Counted from the stretch's first letter, positions 45,986-58,027 are shown. The stretch: 64,000 bases of DNA from Reticulitermes lucifugus (GCA_026260175.1 JAKCWW010000153.1:56599-120598), one strand, 5' to 3'. A program made the numbers and translations. Notes: generated by a model from the sequence alone, not told the origin.

Positions 45986-47860
45986 AGGCTATAATCCTTT
46001 CTACCTAACTGTACTACATGTAGAATCACATAATGTATCTATTAGTGTATCTGTTAACTGAGAAAAATATACAGTGAAAGATCTACATCGTTTCTTTTTC
46101 CCGTCACGTTTAGACCCATAGCCTGTTGCACTTTCATCTATCATCTTATTGGCTTTACTGACAATTCTCATCCGTTTGGTTTTGTGTTTTAATAGCTGAT
46201 TTTGTAGTTGGTCTTCGGGGGATTAGCAGTCTGACTTACACTTTCACTGACTTTCATCGCTTGACTGTCAAATTTACCCTCATCGGACAGCTTCGTTTTT
46301 CACTTCAACGCATCTATCATATCCCTCAAAGATAAAAGTAGGCCTAACGGTGTTCCTTTATTAAATAAAGGTCCAAGCCCGAAGTCTTATTGGAGAGTGG
46401 AAATATGATGCAGCTTCACAGAAGATAGCAGTGGGTGACCAGCTTCATGCCTCGGTCGCTTTACTGCAGGGAAAAAAAATCAGTTTCTACCTCTCAGAAA
46501 ACACAATACGTCTCCATTACTTAATGTTGTTTAGGGAAGATAGCTATTTATTTTAAGACTCATACAAAACAAGTAAACAAACTGAGAAAAATTCAGAGTT
46601 TTTTAAGGTTAAAGCATGTGTCAAAATATGCTTTAATCGGTTAATGCGTAAAACGTCACTGTATTATGACCTTAGATGACCCAAGGCGATGTAAAGGTCC
46701 TGAGGTCGTCGCATGAGTTGAAAGTAGAACAGGGTGGAGTTGGTTTTTCATTGATTGATTGCAAAAGAGACGCAGGTAGCTAGCGACGGTTTCCATAGCG
46801 ACGTCAGATTGCAGGCTCCGCCTCAATCCCCTGCTAATACTCTGTTGGACCACTCCGAGAATCTTCAAGCTAACCTACACACCCGCTCCTCTCTGGATTT
46901 TAAATTTCCCTTACCCGCTAATGGACATTCTGAATGGGTAGGTACGAAAACAAGTTATCTGGAATGACGTTATCTGACTCACCCTGTCCCGAATATGACA
47001 CCCCTTTGTAGCTCAATATCCTTCTGTAAGAAAATATATAAGCTTATGGGGTCGTGATGTCTGTCAATGTGCCCCTCATTTCATTTTTAAACCACAAAAA
47101 AATTTACCAATATATGGTAATACATCTTGGAGAAACACGTAACTTAAAAATTTTTAGAATATTTGGAATAAAATCGAGATACCACGGGATTTGTCTGAAA
47201 GGACGGAGGAAAGCCACGAACACCTCACTCTGGATAGCCGGTCAGTATACACACGGAGCACCTTCCGAATAAAAGTTTACAGCGTTGCCTGTAAAGGAAC
47301 CTGTTCAATAGTAGTAAAAATGTCATACTGTTTTGTGTCTGTGTTCGTGCATCAGGAGCAAACGCACACATTAAATACGCAAAATGGCGCACAAGTCACT
47401 TGCGCGATGTTGTCTCAAGTGTCAAGTGACTTTTTCGTCACTCCACATAATGCAACCCTCCACATAAATATGTAACTAGCTGCAGAATTAGGTCTATAAG
47501 TATATAGTCAGCGTATACAGAACTCAATACCGATTGACAATAATCTCCTGCCCCTTACATTTTCCATGAGAGTTATGAGTATATAGTATTTTCTTTCCTT
47601 AAAAACAGCGGAGAACTGGCAGACTTAGGAGAGAAGATCAAATTTTGATAAAACGCATTCTAATTGTTGGCCATTTTTATGTGTGCGCTCATAAATTTAT
47701 ATTTTGAATGACTCCCATGTTTATTTCAAGCAGCATGCAGCCTGCCTTTTGTTTAGTTTGTCTACTCTTGAATGGTCCTTTGTCTTCTCTTTTAGACATT
47801 TTAATTTTAAAATACCACCAACAAGAAGAAATCTGGTTCTGTGGTGCTCTGGTTCGCCAT
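45986..47860. other. non-coding, nothing recognised
   Basis: Overlapping short frames at 46656-46967 and 47054-47475 were inspected and match no protein family I recognise. Confidence 0.35.
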
Positions 47861-47929
47861 CTAACATCTCCCGACATGAAGCGAAGTGACGTAAGAAACC
47901 ATAGAACAATACAGCAGCGTAGGCAACAG

Positions 47930-48650
47930 TCCCACCTCCCGAGATAACACAGGGCATGCGAAAAATATACAGCGTACGCAGCAGTCCCACATATTTAGAT
48001 AATGTGGGAACACGTGAAATAATACAGCAGTATAGAGGGTAGCCAGTCTCATGGTATGTGGGAACACATGGAATAAGATAGCAGCATAGACAGTAGTCAA
48101 ACTCATAGTATGTGGGAACACGTGGAATAAGACAGCAGCATACACAGTAGTCAAACTCATAGTATGTGGGAACACGTGGAATAAGACAGCAGCATAGACA
48201 GTAGTCAAATTCATGGTATGTGGGAACACGTGGAATAAGACAACAGCATAGACAGTAGTCAAACTCATGGTATGTGGGAACACGTGGAATAAGACAGCAC
48301 TATAGACAGTATCAAACTCATGGTATCTGGGAACACGTGGAATAATACAGCAGCATAGACGGCAGTTCTGTCTCTTGAGATTACGTGGGAACATGTGGAA
48401 GAATATAGCAGTCTCGGCAGTACTCAATCTGATAAATGTACGAACAAGTGGAATAACACAGCTATATAGACAAAGAGCCCCGTCTCTTGTGATTATGAGG
48501 AAACACAGGGAATAACACTGCAACATAGGCAGCTATTCTGTCTCTTGAGATGGGGTCGAAACACGTGGAATAACACACCAGTACAGGCAACAGTCCCATT
48601 TCTTGAAGTGACTTGTAAATACGTGGAGCAATACAGCAATACGGACAGGT
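47930..48650. repeat. 54-bp minisatellite
   Basis: Units of 54 bp close to CATAGTATGTGGGAACACGT, GGAATAAGACAGCAGCATAG, ACAGTAGTCAAACT. The central units (about 48050-48350) are nearly identical and the outer ones increasingly diverged, the usual pattern of a minisatellite still exchanging at its centre. Because 54 is a multiple of three, one minus-strand frame stays open for 221 codons (47861-48526) and repeats VLFHVFPHTMSLTTVYAA. No signal, start context or homologue supports a gene, so I treat the frame as a by-product. Confidence 0.9.
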
Positions 48651-49110
48651 GTCCTGTTCCTTCAGATCAGAGTTCCATTATCAAATCCATGTTCCTTTGT
48701 TTTGGAGTATGAAAAATATTTATTACAGTTGTTTGCGGCAACAGAGAAGCTATTGCCCAGTGAATACAGTCCGAAAAATGCCACGTTATGTGATACGTCG
48801 AATATGGAAACGTCGTTGGTGGGTGCTCAAGATTGTTTGTGTGTATTATATTGGAAATGAGCTTCGACCGTTGTTACTGGTCTGTCAACAAACCTGGCAT
48901 CTTCCTCGAACAAAAGAACAAAGTTGTCACCGAGGCTTAGTGCGTGCTCAGGGTGCGGAGAAAAGATTAACGGCCTCCAGATGTGTAGGATAGCTGCGAA
49001 CATGTCACATGGGTAGTAGTGGACAGAAGACAAGATGTGGTCCCGCAGTTAGGTGACAGGGCGGTGGACTAGAGATCCCCACCGTAAAATGTAACCATGA
49101 TATGTTGCGA
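48651..49110. other. non-coding, nothing recognised
   Basis: A 114-codon plus-strand frame (48649-48993) spans the end of the minisatellite and unique DNA; no domain recognised. Confidence 0.35.
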
Positions 49111-49111
49111 A

Positions 49112-49606
49112 AAAGAGAGGCAATGTACGCGTAACGTAACATCGAGGCGCGTTCACGTAACCGTTGTTGTCGTGGAAAAGCAATAAGTACTACATATTCT
49201 GAGTGTATGTCTGTAGCCTTAGTCATCCAGCATGCAAAGCGCATGCGCCGTATTGTCATCTATGGCCTGTCTGACTCTACCATATTTTTCCACATTATCT
49301 CATAAATTGCACGATTTTCTGAAAAAAGTTATGGAATATAAAATGTGTGTTTTGATTTTCTCCAAAAACATGCAGCGAGATATCACAATTGTACTCAGAT
49401 CTTCACGTAATGTATCCGCTATTCTTGTCAGATTTTAATAAAATTTGAATTTTCTCGATGGATTTTCGAAAAATACTCTAATATCAAATTTCATGAACAT
49501 TTCTCCAGTGGGAGCAGAGTTGTTCCATGCGGAAGGACAAAAGGACGGAGAGACAGACATAATAAAGCTAAGTCGCTTCTCACAATTTGCGAGGGCGCTA
49601 AAAACG
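49112..49606 (-). repeat. unnamed dispersed repeat R1, copy 4 (inverted)
   Basis: In reverse orientation it carries the R1 blocks: AATTGTGAGAAGCGACTTAG, TCCGCATGGAACAACTCTGC, TTTATGAGATAATGTGG, TACGGCGCATGCGCTTTGCA, GCTTTTCCACGACAACAACG, CGCGCCTCGATGTTACG and ATTGCC at the end. Boundaries agree with the three plus-strand copies. Confidence 0.75.
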
Positions 49607-49669
49607 AGTTCCTGAAAGCGGTAACGGACCTACTAGTTCCATAGGGCGCAAGGAAAGTCTGGAGTGGCT

Positions 49670-49805
49670 GAAATATTATTAACTTGTGAGATTTGAGGTT
49701 CTCATTGTACCATGAAGTTAAAGACTTTCTTGGATGTGACGCCGTATAACTTGGTAATGAGTACAGACGTTTGAGGGAACGTGCTGTCTTCATCTTTCAT
49801 CCTAA
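49670..49805 (+). repeat. foldback fragment, left arm
   Basis: GTGAGATTTGAGGTTCTCAT, AAAGACTTTCTTGGATGTGACG and CAGACGTTTGAGGGAACGTG followed by TCTTCATCTTTCATCC resemble the left arm and centre of the foldback at 51610-51860. The right arm is missing. Confidence 0.5.
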
Positions 49806-50895
49806 AAATCTAGAAAGGCAATCCATCCAAAAAGCTGTTAACCGTGCTTCAGTCCATGTGGCCTCACATTTCAGTGTAACTTATTTCTACCAGTTTCTAA
49901 AGACATCCTCTGCTCTATGGAACCACACTTCACAGTTAATCAGATGTAGGCCTATGCTTATTTATCTCCTCTGCTATTCGCGTGGCGTTTGTATTCTCGA
50001 AAAGCATGTGGACCTCATCACGACGTTCGTTTCAACGTGCTCGCCTGCAACTATAAAAACTCAAAAGGAACAGTGCAGTGTATATTTAGACTGCAGAACG
50101 CATATCTTAACTAGACTGTTAAAATTCTTTACCTTCCCTAAGATATTTCAGTGGAACTATTACTTTCCTGCGGAATGTTGCACAGAGCTCTCTGTAAATC
50201 ACCGATTATGTCGTCCTTTATTTATGTCACATTAGAGTGTAGCGCACGACAGTGTGTTACGGATCTTTCTGATATTCTACTCGACACAGAATGGCTCAAA
50301 AGTCAGTTAACCGAAAGCATTATTATTACGGGAATTTTCTGATTAAAACCTGTTAACACTATGAGTCAGGCGCACGCGTTTTTCTAATTCAATTACTCTC
50401 CAGTTCCAATTTCGAAAAAAAAATTTTGAAATTCATAATGTAACAAAAATTTTACGTGTTTTAGTGTATATTTTACTAACCTATTACCTGTCTTTGTGGC
50501 CACCCTGTATGCTGAGGGTGGTTTTACACTGTGTTCCACCATCTAATTTAATCCTCACAATTCCCCCAAGCCTCGTGCTTATATGATAAGGCAAGACGCA
50601 TTAAGTGACAGAATACTGCTGCATTTATACATGAAAAATAATCTTAGGGTCTTTGTGTTCAAGCGCATGAATCGTCAGTAAGGTTTCATGCCGTCTCTTC
50701 CGCTGTCTTCCTAAACTTCTCTTGCTCTAAGCGTCTGTGCTCTGAACTGACATTCCACTTATTTATGGGAGACACAATTTGTCCGCCGCCTTTACTATGA
50801 ATATTATCGTCTTAAAGGATATGACGTCATGTACAAATACGCAGCGTCACATACCACAAGACAGTAAGGTTTGTTCCTTTTTAGGTTTCGGCAGC
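49806..50895. other. non-coding, long unrecognised open frame
   Basis: A 154-codon plus-strand frame (49771-50235) is the longest non-repetitive open frame in the window. Its translation matches no family I know, and it begins inside a foldback fragment. It has no signal peptide, no periodicity and no splice-site logic. Probably chance. Confidence 0.4.
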
Positions 50896-50899
50896 GGCG

Positions 50900-51090
50900 C
50901 AGCTAAGGCTTCCGTCCTTACGGGATATGAAACCGCGTCAGAGGGTAATCAGTTCCCGACGTTTTGAGACAATATAGTGGTCTCATCTTCAAGGGTCGAA
51001 ATAAGACCTCCACACTGGCTCAAAACGTAGGGAACCCATTACCCATTGAGAAGGTGCCATATTCCAGAAGAACGGAAGCCATAGTAATAT
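50900..51090. mobile_element. foldback element with hammerhead-like loop
   Basis: Left arm words GGCTTCCGTCCTTACGGGAT and AGAGGGTAATCAGTTCCC pair with right arm GGGAACCCATTACCCATTGA and ATATTCCAGAAGAACGGAAGCC. The centre (minus of 50958-50995) reads CUUGAAGA, U, GAGAC...GUCUC (a perfect 5-bp hairpin), CAAAACGUC. The arms differ from those at 43.6 kb except for the GGCTTCCG ends, so it is a sister family or an old member. Confidence 0.65.
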
Positions 51091-51094
51091 TTCA

Positions 51095-51605
51095 CTTGCG
51101 ATTTATTTAACGATATTTTCAGCAGCTCAAATTATTATAGCAGTGAATGATAGGATCATTAGTGAATAATAAATTCAAAAGAATACGGACGATAAAGGGT
51201 GTTGGATTCTTTGACATTCCTATCGTAGAATTTTTATGGAATCAGCGACGATAAATGCGAATAACTTCAGTCAGGGTAGCCGGTCTCAGGGTCGAAATTT
51301 GAACCTAGGTCTCCCCAAAGAGGAAGCAGAATTGCTGTTCACTGGACCTCGACGTTCGGATTCAATATTTTTTGTTTTTACAGTTTTGTATAATGGTCCC
51401 TATATTATTAATAAGGCGTTCCTCCTCATCCCGTAGAAGTTATTTTTCCGTGGCAAGATATTAAAGAAAAAATGTTGATCCAGACTTGAGAATGGCGAAG
51501 TATTCTGCAGAGTTCTGAGATTTGGGCGACGGTAACATACTGCATACTGCTGACGGAATCGTGGAAGTTTCCCACTGAGAACAAACATCAGAAATGTAAA
51601 CACAA
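51095..51605. other. non-coding, possible SINE relic
   Basis: At 51255-51350 (minus) CTAGGTTCAAATTTCGACCC and GACCGGCTACCCTGACTG look like a decayed B box followed by a SINE body. Tentative. The rest is unassigned. Confidence 0.35.
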
Positions 51606-51609
51606 AGTG

Positions 51610-51860
51610 GTAAGAGATTTGAGGTTCTCACAGCAGTTTTGTTGAAGATTCAAGTCTTCTTGGATGCAGGTCTTGAGGTTTTCACAGTACTGTGGTTGAA
51701 GACTCTTCTGAGATGTTCCGCTGTGTCGTTGAGTAGTTCCAGACGTTTCTGTGATCACAGTGCCTTCATCTTCAGGGACAAATAGGAAAAGAAAATCCTA
51801 TTTACCCACCAACGCAGCGTTAACACCCCACAAGACATGAATCTTCAGACAGAGGGCTAG
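51610..51860. mobile_element. foldback element, diverged
   Basis: The left arm TTGAAGATTCAAGTCTTCTTGG pairs with right arm CACAAGACATGAATCTTCAGAC at the ends. A second TCTTGAGGTTTTCACAG/TTGAAGACTCTTCTGAGATG copy inside suggests a nested or duplicated left arm. The centre (minus of 51741-51778) reads CUGAAGA, U, then a GUGAUCAC dyad and AGAAACGUC. Confidence 0.5.
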
Positions 51861-53250
51861 AAGTAACTACAGTGCAATAAACCCAAAGTCTGTGTACCCT
51901 GCGAAAAATCGAGCCTTTCGACGTACGTTTTTGATTCTACTGGTCACTTTCGTCTGCTGGAACTGCTCCGACCATCGTTTCATTGGTCTTCCAACACGTC
52001 TATTTCCTCGTGTGCGGTGTTGCCAATCCTATTTACGTGTTTCACAGTCTTTGTACACACCACAACGAGTTACTTAGGTACCGAGGAGGTAGGATAAATA
52101 CTCGTATGTATATTTATATCCGAAAGTGCTCGGTTGTTATCTGGGTCTGGACATCACCCACAATGTCACATGCTGTGGTGGGGTTTCTCAGTCACTCCAC
52201 GCCTCTGTGTAGTACTTAAAATTAGGCCACGACCACTTCCTTTCACATACTTTCCACGCTCACTAATACTACTAGCATTGGCCGCCCATACACGTATAGC
52301 ATCGCATGCTGATATACTGTTGAATAGCAAAACGAACTAGAACTATAAAAACTTCGTAACGAACAAATTAAATGCAGTAAGAACACTTTCTGACCAATTA
52401 TAATCACTGAAAGAGAAAAATATTCCGTGGGTCTTTACGGAATCAAAATTTTAGTACTATATTCCCAAGTCTTCACAACCGAGCCCCCATCCAAACACAA
52501 ACCCCGCTCCATAGATTCGCACCCTATTTCAGAATCTATTTGAATAATATCCTACATAAGTAAGTTGTATTAGCTGCCTTTTTACTTCGCATTTGTCCGC
52601 AAGAGTCGCTGGTTCGAACTCCAGTTCCCCACTTCCGGCTCAAGTCTCCTCCCATGCGGCAACACCCCACTGCTTTATTGATTCAGCGACGTACGAAGCA
52701 CTGCAAAACTTCTGCAAATTTCCTCTCCCTGTTTTCCTTCTCCGACCCAGCCTCAACTTGTTTCTTAGAAGTGGTAAGAACTGCTCAGACACTTCTTAAT
52801 TTGAAAGCCTTCTCTGTTTTCACATTGTCCATCTTCGGTCTTTAATATACAATTAAAGACACTGCCCCTAGAAATTCAGAATAGCTTTGCATATCGGGCC
52901 CAACTAAGTAGGTCTTCACTTGAGAACAGGGACGGATCGTGTCCCCCCGAAAATCACAAAATTAGTTGAATTTTGTAGTCAGTAAGCACGCCGACTGGAA
53001 ATGACACGATTATGTCGAAAGGAGTAGGAACAGGAAAAGACATCACTTGGACGACCTAGGCGTAGATGTGGGAATGATATTGAAATTAATCTTACGAAGA
53101 TCGGTTTGGAGGGCGTGAACTAGATTAATCTGTCTTAGGATAGGGACAGGTGGCGGGCTCTTGCGAACGTGGTAGTGAACCATCGGGTTGCATTAAATGC
53201 AGGGAACTACTTGAATAGGCGCGAAAGTATTGTTGTCAATGCAGTTAGTT
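51861..53250. other. non-coding, possible SINE relic
   Basis: GCTGGTTCGAACTCCAG near 52608 is a good B box, but the upstream A-box region is weak. Nothing else recognised. Confidence 0.35.
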
Positions 53251-53254
53251 AATC

Positions 53255-53360
53255 TCCCAAATATTTCGACCTTTTCGGCCGTCTTCAGGGACAGTTTCTT
53301 GTAGTTTTAAGTGACATCCCTGAAGATGGTCGAGAAGGCTGAAATACGTAGGATATATTA
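53255..53360. ncRNA. pair of hammerhead-like motifs, head to head
   Basis: Plus copy (53314-53358): AUCC, CUGAAGA, U, GGUC...GGCU, GAAAU, ACGUA, GGAU, with AUCC/GGAU a perfect outer helix directly at the core. Minus copy (53290-53261): CUGAAGA, C, GGCC...GGUC, GAAAU. Both inner hairpins pair using G-U wobbles. The two form a ~100-bp inverted repeat. Confidence 0.55.
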
Positions 53361-54165
53361 AATATATCTGCCATACATAAATGTGCGTCTAGTTGGTTGC
53401 AATATTTCCTGACACAAACATGTACAGTTAAAAGACAGAATCGTTGCGCTCCGCCTACATTTCCTGTCTTGGCGTCATTACTCCGTCACATTTAATTAGT
53501 CTCGATGTTTCACAACGTAAGCAAGCTTAATTTGAATTGCAAATTCGCGCTGCCAGCTAACCACAAAATGTAATTAAAGCAATATGCTCATAAAACCAAA
53601 AATAAAGTTTAAAATTTAAACTTGGCTCATTAATCTGAAACTATACTTTATGCTTTAATTAGTAATAGACCCTATGTACCATTCTGACAGATGGGGTTTT
53701 GCATCAAGACGTAAAGTTTCAATTCGCTTCGTAATTTTGTAGATGTTCCTTGTTACTTGGTGTAAAATTATTTTCAGCGGATCTGATTTGGGCCGTCACA
53801 AATTTTATGCATGCGGCTTATATAATAAGCTGATTAAGTCATGTTGGTAACAGAAAATATTTACATTTTCTAGTTTTCCGACACTGACACATTGAACTTG
53901 TTAAAATGGTCTAACTTAAACAAATTGTAACTCTTTAGTTTAGTCAAGACAATTTTCGAAAAACGAACATGATGAACTGTAAAAAGTTATAAAAATTATG
54001 CACTGCTAACAATTATGATGCCTTTCCTCCGTTTCTATGCATTCTTTAAGAAGTAAGACAGAACGCCTTATATGGATGTCACGTACGTCCTTCTGTGACC
54101 TAGTAACAACGACAAAACTGTCTCAGTATAGTCTTCTCGGGTGATCAGCAGCGTTAACTGGTTTA
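53361..54165. other. non-coding, nothing recognised
   Basis: No motif recognised. Confidence 0.35.
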
Positions 54166-54212
54166 AATACAACGTTTCGGGGACTGGCTCCGTCCCTATT
54201 CTCAGGCAAAAC
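54166..54212 (-). ncRNA. hammerhead-like structural motif, diverged
   Basis: Minus strand: GUUUUGC, CUGAGAA, UA, GGGAC...GUCCC (perfect 5 bp), C, GAAACGUU, GUAUUUAAAC. The inner hairpin is the strongest of the set; the outer helix is partial (G-C, U-G, A-U, then AAAC/GUUU). Confidence 0.4.
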
Positions 54213-54234
54213 TAAACTGTCTGTCGAATTTGTT

Positions 54235-54700
54235 CCAATTCGGTGTTTTCGCTAAAGAAGTTACGGAGCAACAGTGACTATCGCGAAAACCGGCTTAGTA
54301 ACAGTTATCTTCTTAGGAGCGTAAATACATTTCTAAGAATACTTACAATATTCCTTGAAGGAAATGGGGAAAATTCAGGATAGAAATTTTCCACGTAATA
54401 TATTTGAGTACGTATAAATTATTTGAAAATCTGTTTAGTGAAATATATACTTTATTGAAGAGCCTAAATCTCACACTGCCCTATATTCTACACTTTTAAT
54501 TCGACTTGGATAACATGTGGTACAGGAAATTTCTATTAAGATTAAGAGTGATTTTAAGTTCTGTGAAAATCGGCGCAATGGAATCCATACTTTACCTGGG
54601 GGCGTCAATGAATTTATATCTGTAATTTCCACAAAAGGTTTTGATTTAAGTGAAATTCGCTGAAAGAAATTTACACATAATGCTGTTTGGCAATTGTACT
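54235..54700 (+). repeat. decayed internally repetitive element (family R2, copy 2)
   Basis: CGCGAAAACCGGCTTAGTAA, TGTGAAAATCGGCGCAATGG, GGGGGCGTCAATGAATTTAT, ATCTGTAATTTCC, AAGTGAAATTCGCTGAAAG and ACATAATGCTGTTTGGCA follow the word order of the copy at 4775. No coding. Confidence 0.5.
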
Positions 54701-54934
54701 ATGAAATTGTAAGACATTTTGAACGTATGAAAAGCTTTGGTGACGTCTGTACTCTACGTGACAGAGGACACGCGCTGCCTTCTTTTCTACACCTTTGTTT
54801 TAAATGTGTTCCCTCTGATAAACATAGAGTCAGTTATGATCGACTAACTCCGCTATCAGCAGTTCATACGATACTTTATGTCATCGGATGGAATGATGGT
54901 TCGTGAATGATCTAGAGAGGATAAGGAAGGAAAC

Positions 54935-55235
54935 GATCGTGACTTTGAGTACTAGACCTCAGGAAAGCCAGTTTTCTAGGAGATTTGAACTCCGTACCTG
55001 AAGAAAACCTAAAGTACTGCCACCGAATCGAGAGCGACTGTACACTTTCCCGGCTCGGAGACCCGAAAATCTCTTGAAGTTCCTCATGGCTCTCCTTCTT
55101 CCCTCTAGTAACGCAGCTGATGTGCTGAATTTAGGCCAAGACTACTTCGGACCCACATAACCTCTAATTCATTCACTAATCATCCTGTCCTTCGACGCTA
55201 TATAGTCTGAGCTAGCCATAAGGTCGTTAAACATT
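54935..55235 (+). repeat. probable SINE, diverged
   Basis: TTCGACGCTATATAGTCTGA then GGTCGTTAAACATTAAG at 55193-55235 match the 3' ends of the elements at 5765 and 15490. Upstream, GGAGATTTGAACTCCG lies where a B box is expected but fits poorly. Confidence 0.4.
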
Positions 55236-55299
55236 AAGTACATAACACTGTTTCTTCAGTTATTACCTGTACAAGTATTCAGTATACCGTTATTACATT

Positions 55300-55350
55300 A
55301 TTTGGTTAACAACACGTTTCGACATAAAGTTTTCATCATTAAGCTCTTTA
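55300..55350 (-). ncRNA. decayed hammerhead-like motif
   Basis: Minus strand: UUAAUGA, U, GAAAACUUUAUGUC, GAAACGUGU. The GAAACGU word is intact, the CUGANGA word and hairpin are weak. Retained only because of the repeated pattern elsewhere. Confidence 0.3.
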
Positions 55351-55890
55351 TTTACGCGGAGCGTAAGTACTGAATTATACACAATAAACATTCTAAGACG
55401 CCTGTAATAAACATCAGATATTGCACACACTGTAAACAACAAGAGTGGGGGGAAGGAGGGAATTTTTGAGTTCCCAACTGACAAAACAAACACCCAGTCG
55501 TAAAGTCATTAATTTCAGCTTCTAGAAATGTAAGAGTGTGACATCACATCACACACACTTCCCATTATTCCTCTCCGAGGGGTTCCATGATGATAAAGTT
55601 TTAAATACGAAAGGCTCTCACACACGCATATTCCTAGCGACAAAACAGTGACAGACACAAACTGCTTTAGTCATTACAGCATATCGTACAGGCAGCACAG
55701 CAGTAATTGCGTAGAGGGCCGAAAGAAAGAAACGAGATGGGTTTTATATTGTTAAAGATAATCCCCTGAGCCGGAATTGCTCATTCCGTATGGCAATTAA
55801 GTTAAGGGCTGGAATACCGAGGATTTGACTACCGTAAGGTAAAAAAAGCCATTTCTTTTTTAAACAGAGTTGCAGTTTTTAATGTGGTAG
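55351..55890. other. non-coding, nothing recognised
   Basis: No motif recognised. Confidence 0.35.
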
Positions 55891-55899
55891 AATCCAAAA

Positions 55900-57396
55900 A
55901 TATGCTACTATCTTCATTCTTACATTGTCATTGCATGCACTTCCTTTGAGGCTAAAGAAGACGAAGATGGAATTTTTTCACAAATTTATCCTTCTTACAC
56001 CTGCTATCCTCAGTGGAATCTTCCTTTATCCATTTATTTTCCGCATCAATGAACTGCATTCGTTATCATAGCATGACTTCAAGAGGCTTAAAGCAGGGCC
56101 TGTCCAGAGAATGAGGTCTGCGAGTGGTAGGACTTGGAAGACATACCATGTGATTTTGTTCACAAACATTATACAACTTAACAGTTCTTATGGAAGCCAT
56201 GGCCATATAATAGTAATAGGCAGAGTCCTGCAACTCTGTATGCCTGAAAGCGAGGTAGCCAAATCATAAAAGCATTTTTCGTTTATCCACCAGGATCGGT
56301 CACGATGACTCGTGCACTATTTGGAAAACCTTCTGCAAATTCTAAAGCAATATTCCTTCCCTTTGAAGATAACCATTGGTGGAACGAAGTTACCAACAGC
56401 ATTTGTGAGGGCCATTGAGGTATCAAGTTCTCTCTTTCCACAGATATTCTGAAGTACGCGGCTTTGCTTCCATTCTCGGCCAACACTTTCTTGATCGGTT
56501 TATTGTTTAGCTGGAAGGACTCATCAGCATTTTATGTGAATTCTGTTTTTTTCATTACACGAATTTTCTGCAGAGTTTCTCACAATAAAGAAAAGTATTC
56601 ACAAACGTCTTTTTGATTAGACTACTTCAGGCAGGCAATGAAAATTCCCCTGCTTTCCTCATTGTTATAGCTGTACTGCGCTACCGGAATCATTTGAGAC
56701 CGTCTAAAGCAGCCATGTTTTTGTTTATTGAGAGTTTGGATTTTATTCCATTTTATTGTGCAAAACTGAAGGCAAACTTTCTCACATCATCTGCTTGTAT
56801 TCCAAATCCATACGCAGATAATTTCAGATAACTCGGCACCAGCTGCTACCCTTGATCGTTGAAAATATGGGTTGTCCTCTTTATTTCTCAAAGGCTTGTC
56901 CAAATCAAAATGCAACTTTCTTTAAAGGTAAGAATGTAGCACTGCAAAATTTTTCGCACCACGTCGCTAACTGCTTTTGTCAAGAAATTTTTGATAGCTA
57001 TCTGCTTATCATTTTCGGTCCATAAATATCGCGTCTTCCTTTCCTGCTTCACCATCTAAACCAAATATAAAGATTTGCGCCCATAAGTAGGGAGTTACAT
57101 GTGTACAGAATACTGACCATAGGCCTATTCACCCAAAAGTTGTGAAACTATTTGGCCAAAAATCAATTTTTGTTTTCAGCACTTGGCAATAATGTATTGG
57201 TAACGTAAAGGTTAAAGTACTGTCTATTGTTAATTATGAAGCATAAGTTGTTAGAAATTGGCAAGAAATTTATGTTGTTTCGCAATTTTGAATGTTGTAC
57301 GTCCTTATGAGAGTACTTTTTCCAGCTTCTTGCACGTAAATCTGTCTTCTTGCAGTATTTGCTGTTGCAGAATTTTATGTACCGCCATCCCACCAA
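55900..57396 (-). pseudogene. Tigger/jerky-like DDE transposase, near full length, decayed
   Basis: Minus-strand order: KYCKKTDLRARSWKKYSHKD (from about 57350, N-terminal HTH start); DDVRKFAFSFA and NGIKSKLSINK (CENP-B-type second HTH); NEESRGIFIACLK, SNQKDVCEYFSLL, ETLQKI; NADES (near 56525, first catalytic Asp) with FQLNNKPIKKVLAENGSKA; SFHQWLSSKGRNIALEFAEG, NSARVIVTDPGG and GWINEKCF; MFVNKITWYVFQV; LDRALFKPLE-like and YDNECSSLMRKING, IPLRIAG. This covers HTH and DDE regions of a pogo/Tigger-type transposase of ~480 aa. Many stops and frameshifts break it. No terminal inverted repeats were found. It is distinct from the 32-kb Tigger. Confidence 0.8.
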
Positions 57397-57399
57397 CTG

Positions 57400-58010
57400 T
57401 AACTAATGCTGCAAGTTCGACTCTTTACCCCTGATCAGTAGCAGCTACTTGAGTGCTTCTAGATTTTCGTACAAAAAGCGAATTCTGAAACTGATCCGAT
57501 TCAACAGCAGACCCAATTCACCATAGCGGAATATAGCGGGGGGGTTCTTTTTGCAGTCTGAGTGTAATATTGCAAAAGCTTGAGACTTCACGAATGCTAA
57601 TTGCCAGGAAGAACAAGTCTTGCCGCAATGAAATATCTTGCAGCAAATTCCGAGTTTAATTCTCTTTCTCTTCTTAATAGGGAAAAATATGTTGAATGAA
57701 AGTTTTATATAACTTTCATATTCCATTAAGTGGAAAGTTAATTAAGACGTAACAGGCTAAATGTACAACTTTTAAATTTCCTGTTTCCTACAGCAAACTG
57801 AACAGATCACCAAAAATGTTAAAACATTTAGTACGAAGTCCTACAAATATTTAAGGTGGCTACGGCTGTTAAAGCGATGTGCAAGCACTGCCGCTGAGTG
57901 CTTGGATAGGATTAAAATCCTCAACTCATTCCCAATACGTTTTTAATTACATGATTCGAGTTTAATTTTCTTTTCAATTTGAGTGCTATTTCGTCTTTAA
58001 AAGTCTAGTT
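57400..58010. other. non-coding, nothing recognised
   Basis: No motif recognised; poly-G GGGGGGG near 57538. Confidence 0.35.
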
Positions 58011-58027
58011 AATAAGCATATATATAT

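Noticed and set aside
48050-48350. CRISPR-like regular repeats
   Set aside because: Contiguous 54-bp tandem units without unique spacers, in a eukaryotic context.
49771-50235. 154-codon open frame, the longest non-repetitive one
   Set aside because: No recognisable domain; starts within a foldback fragment; composition like chance AT-rich frames.
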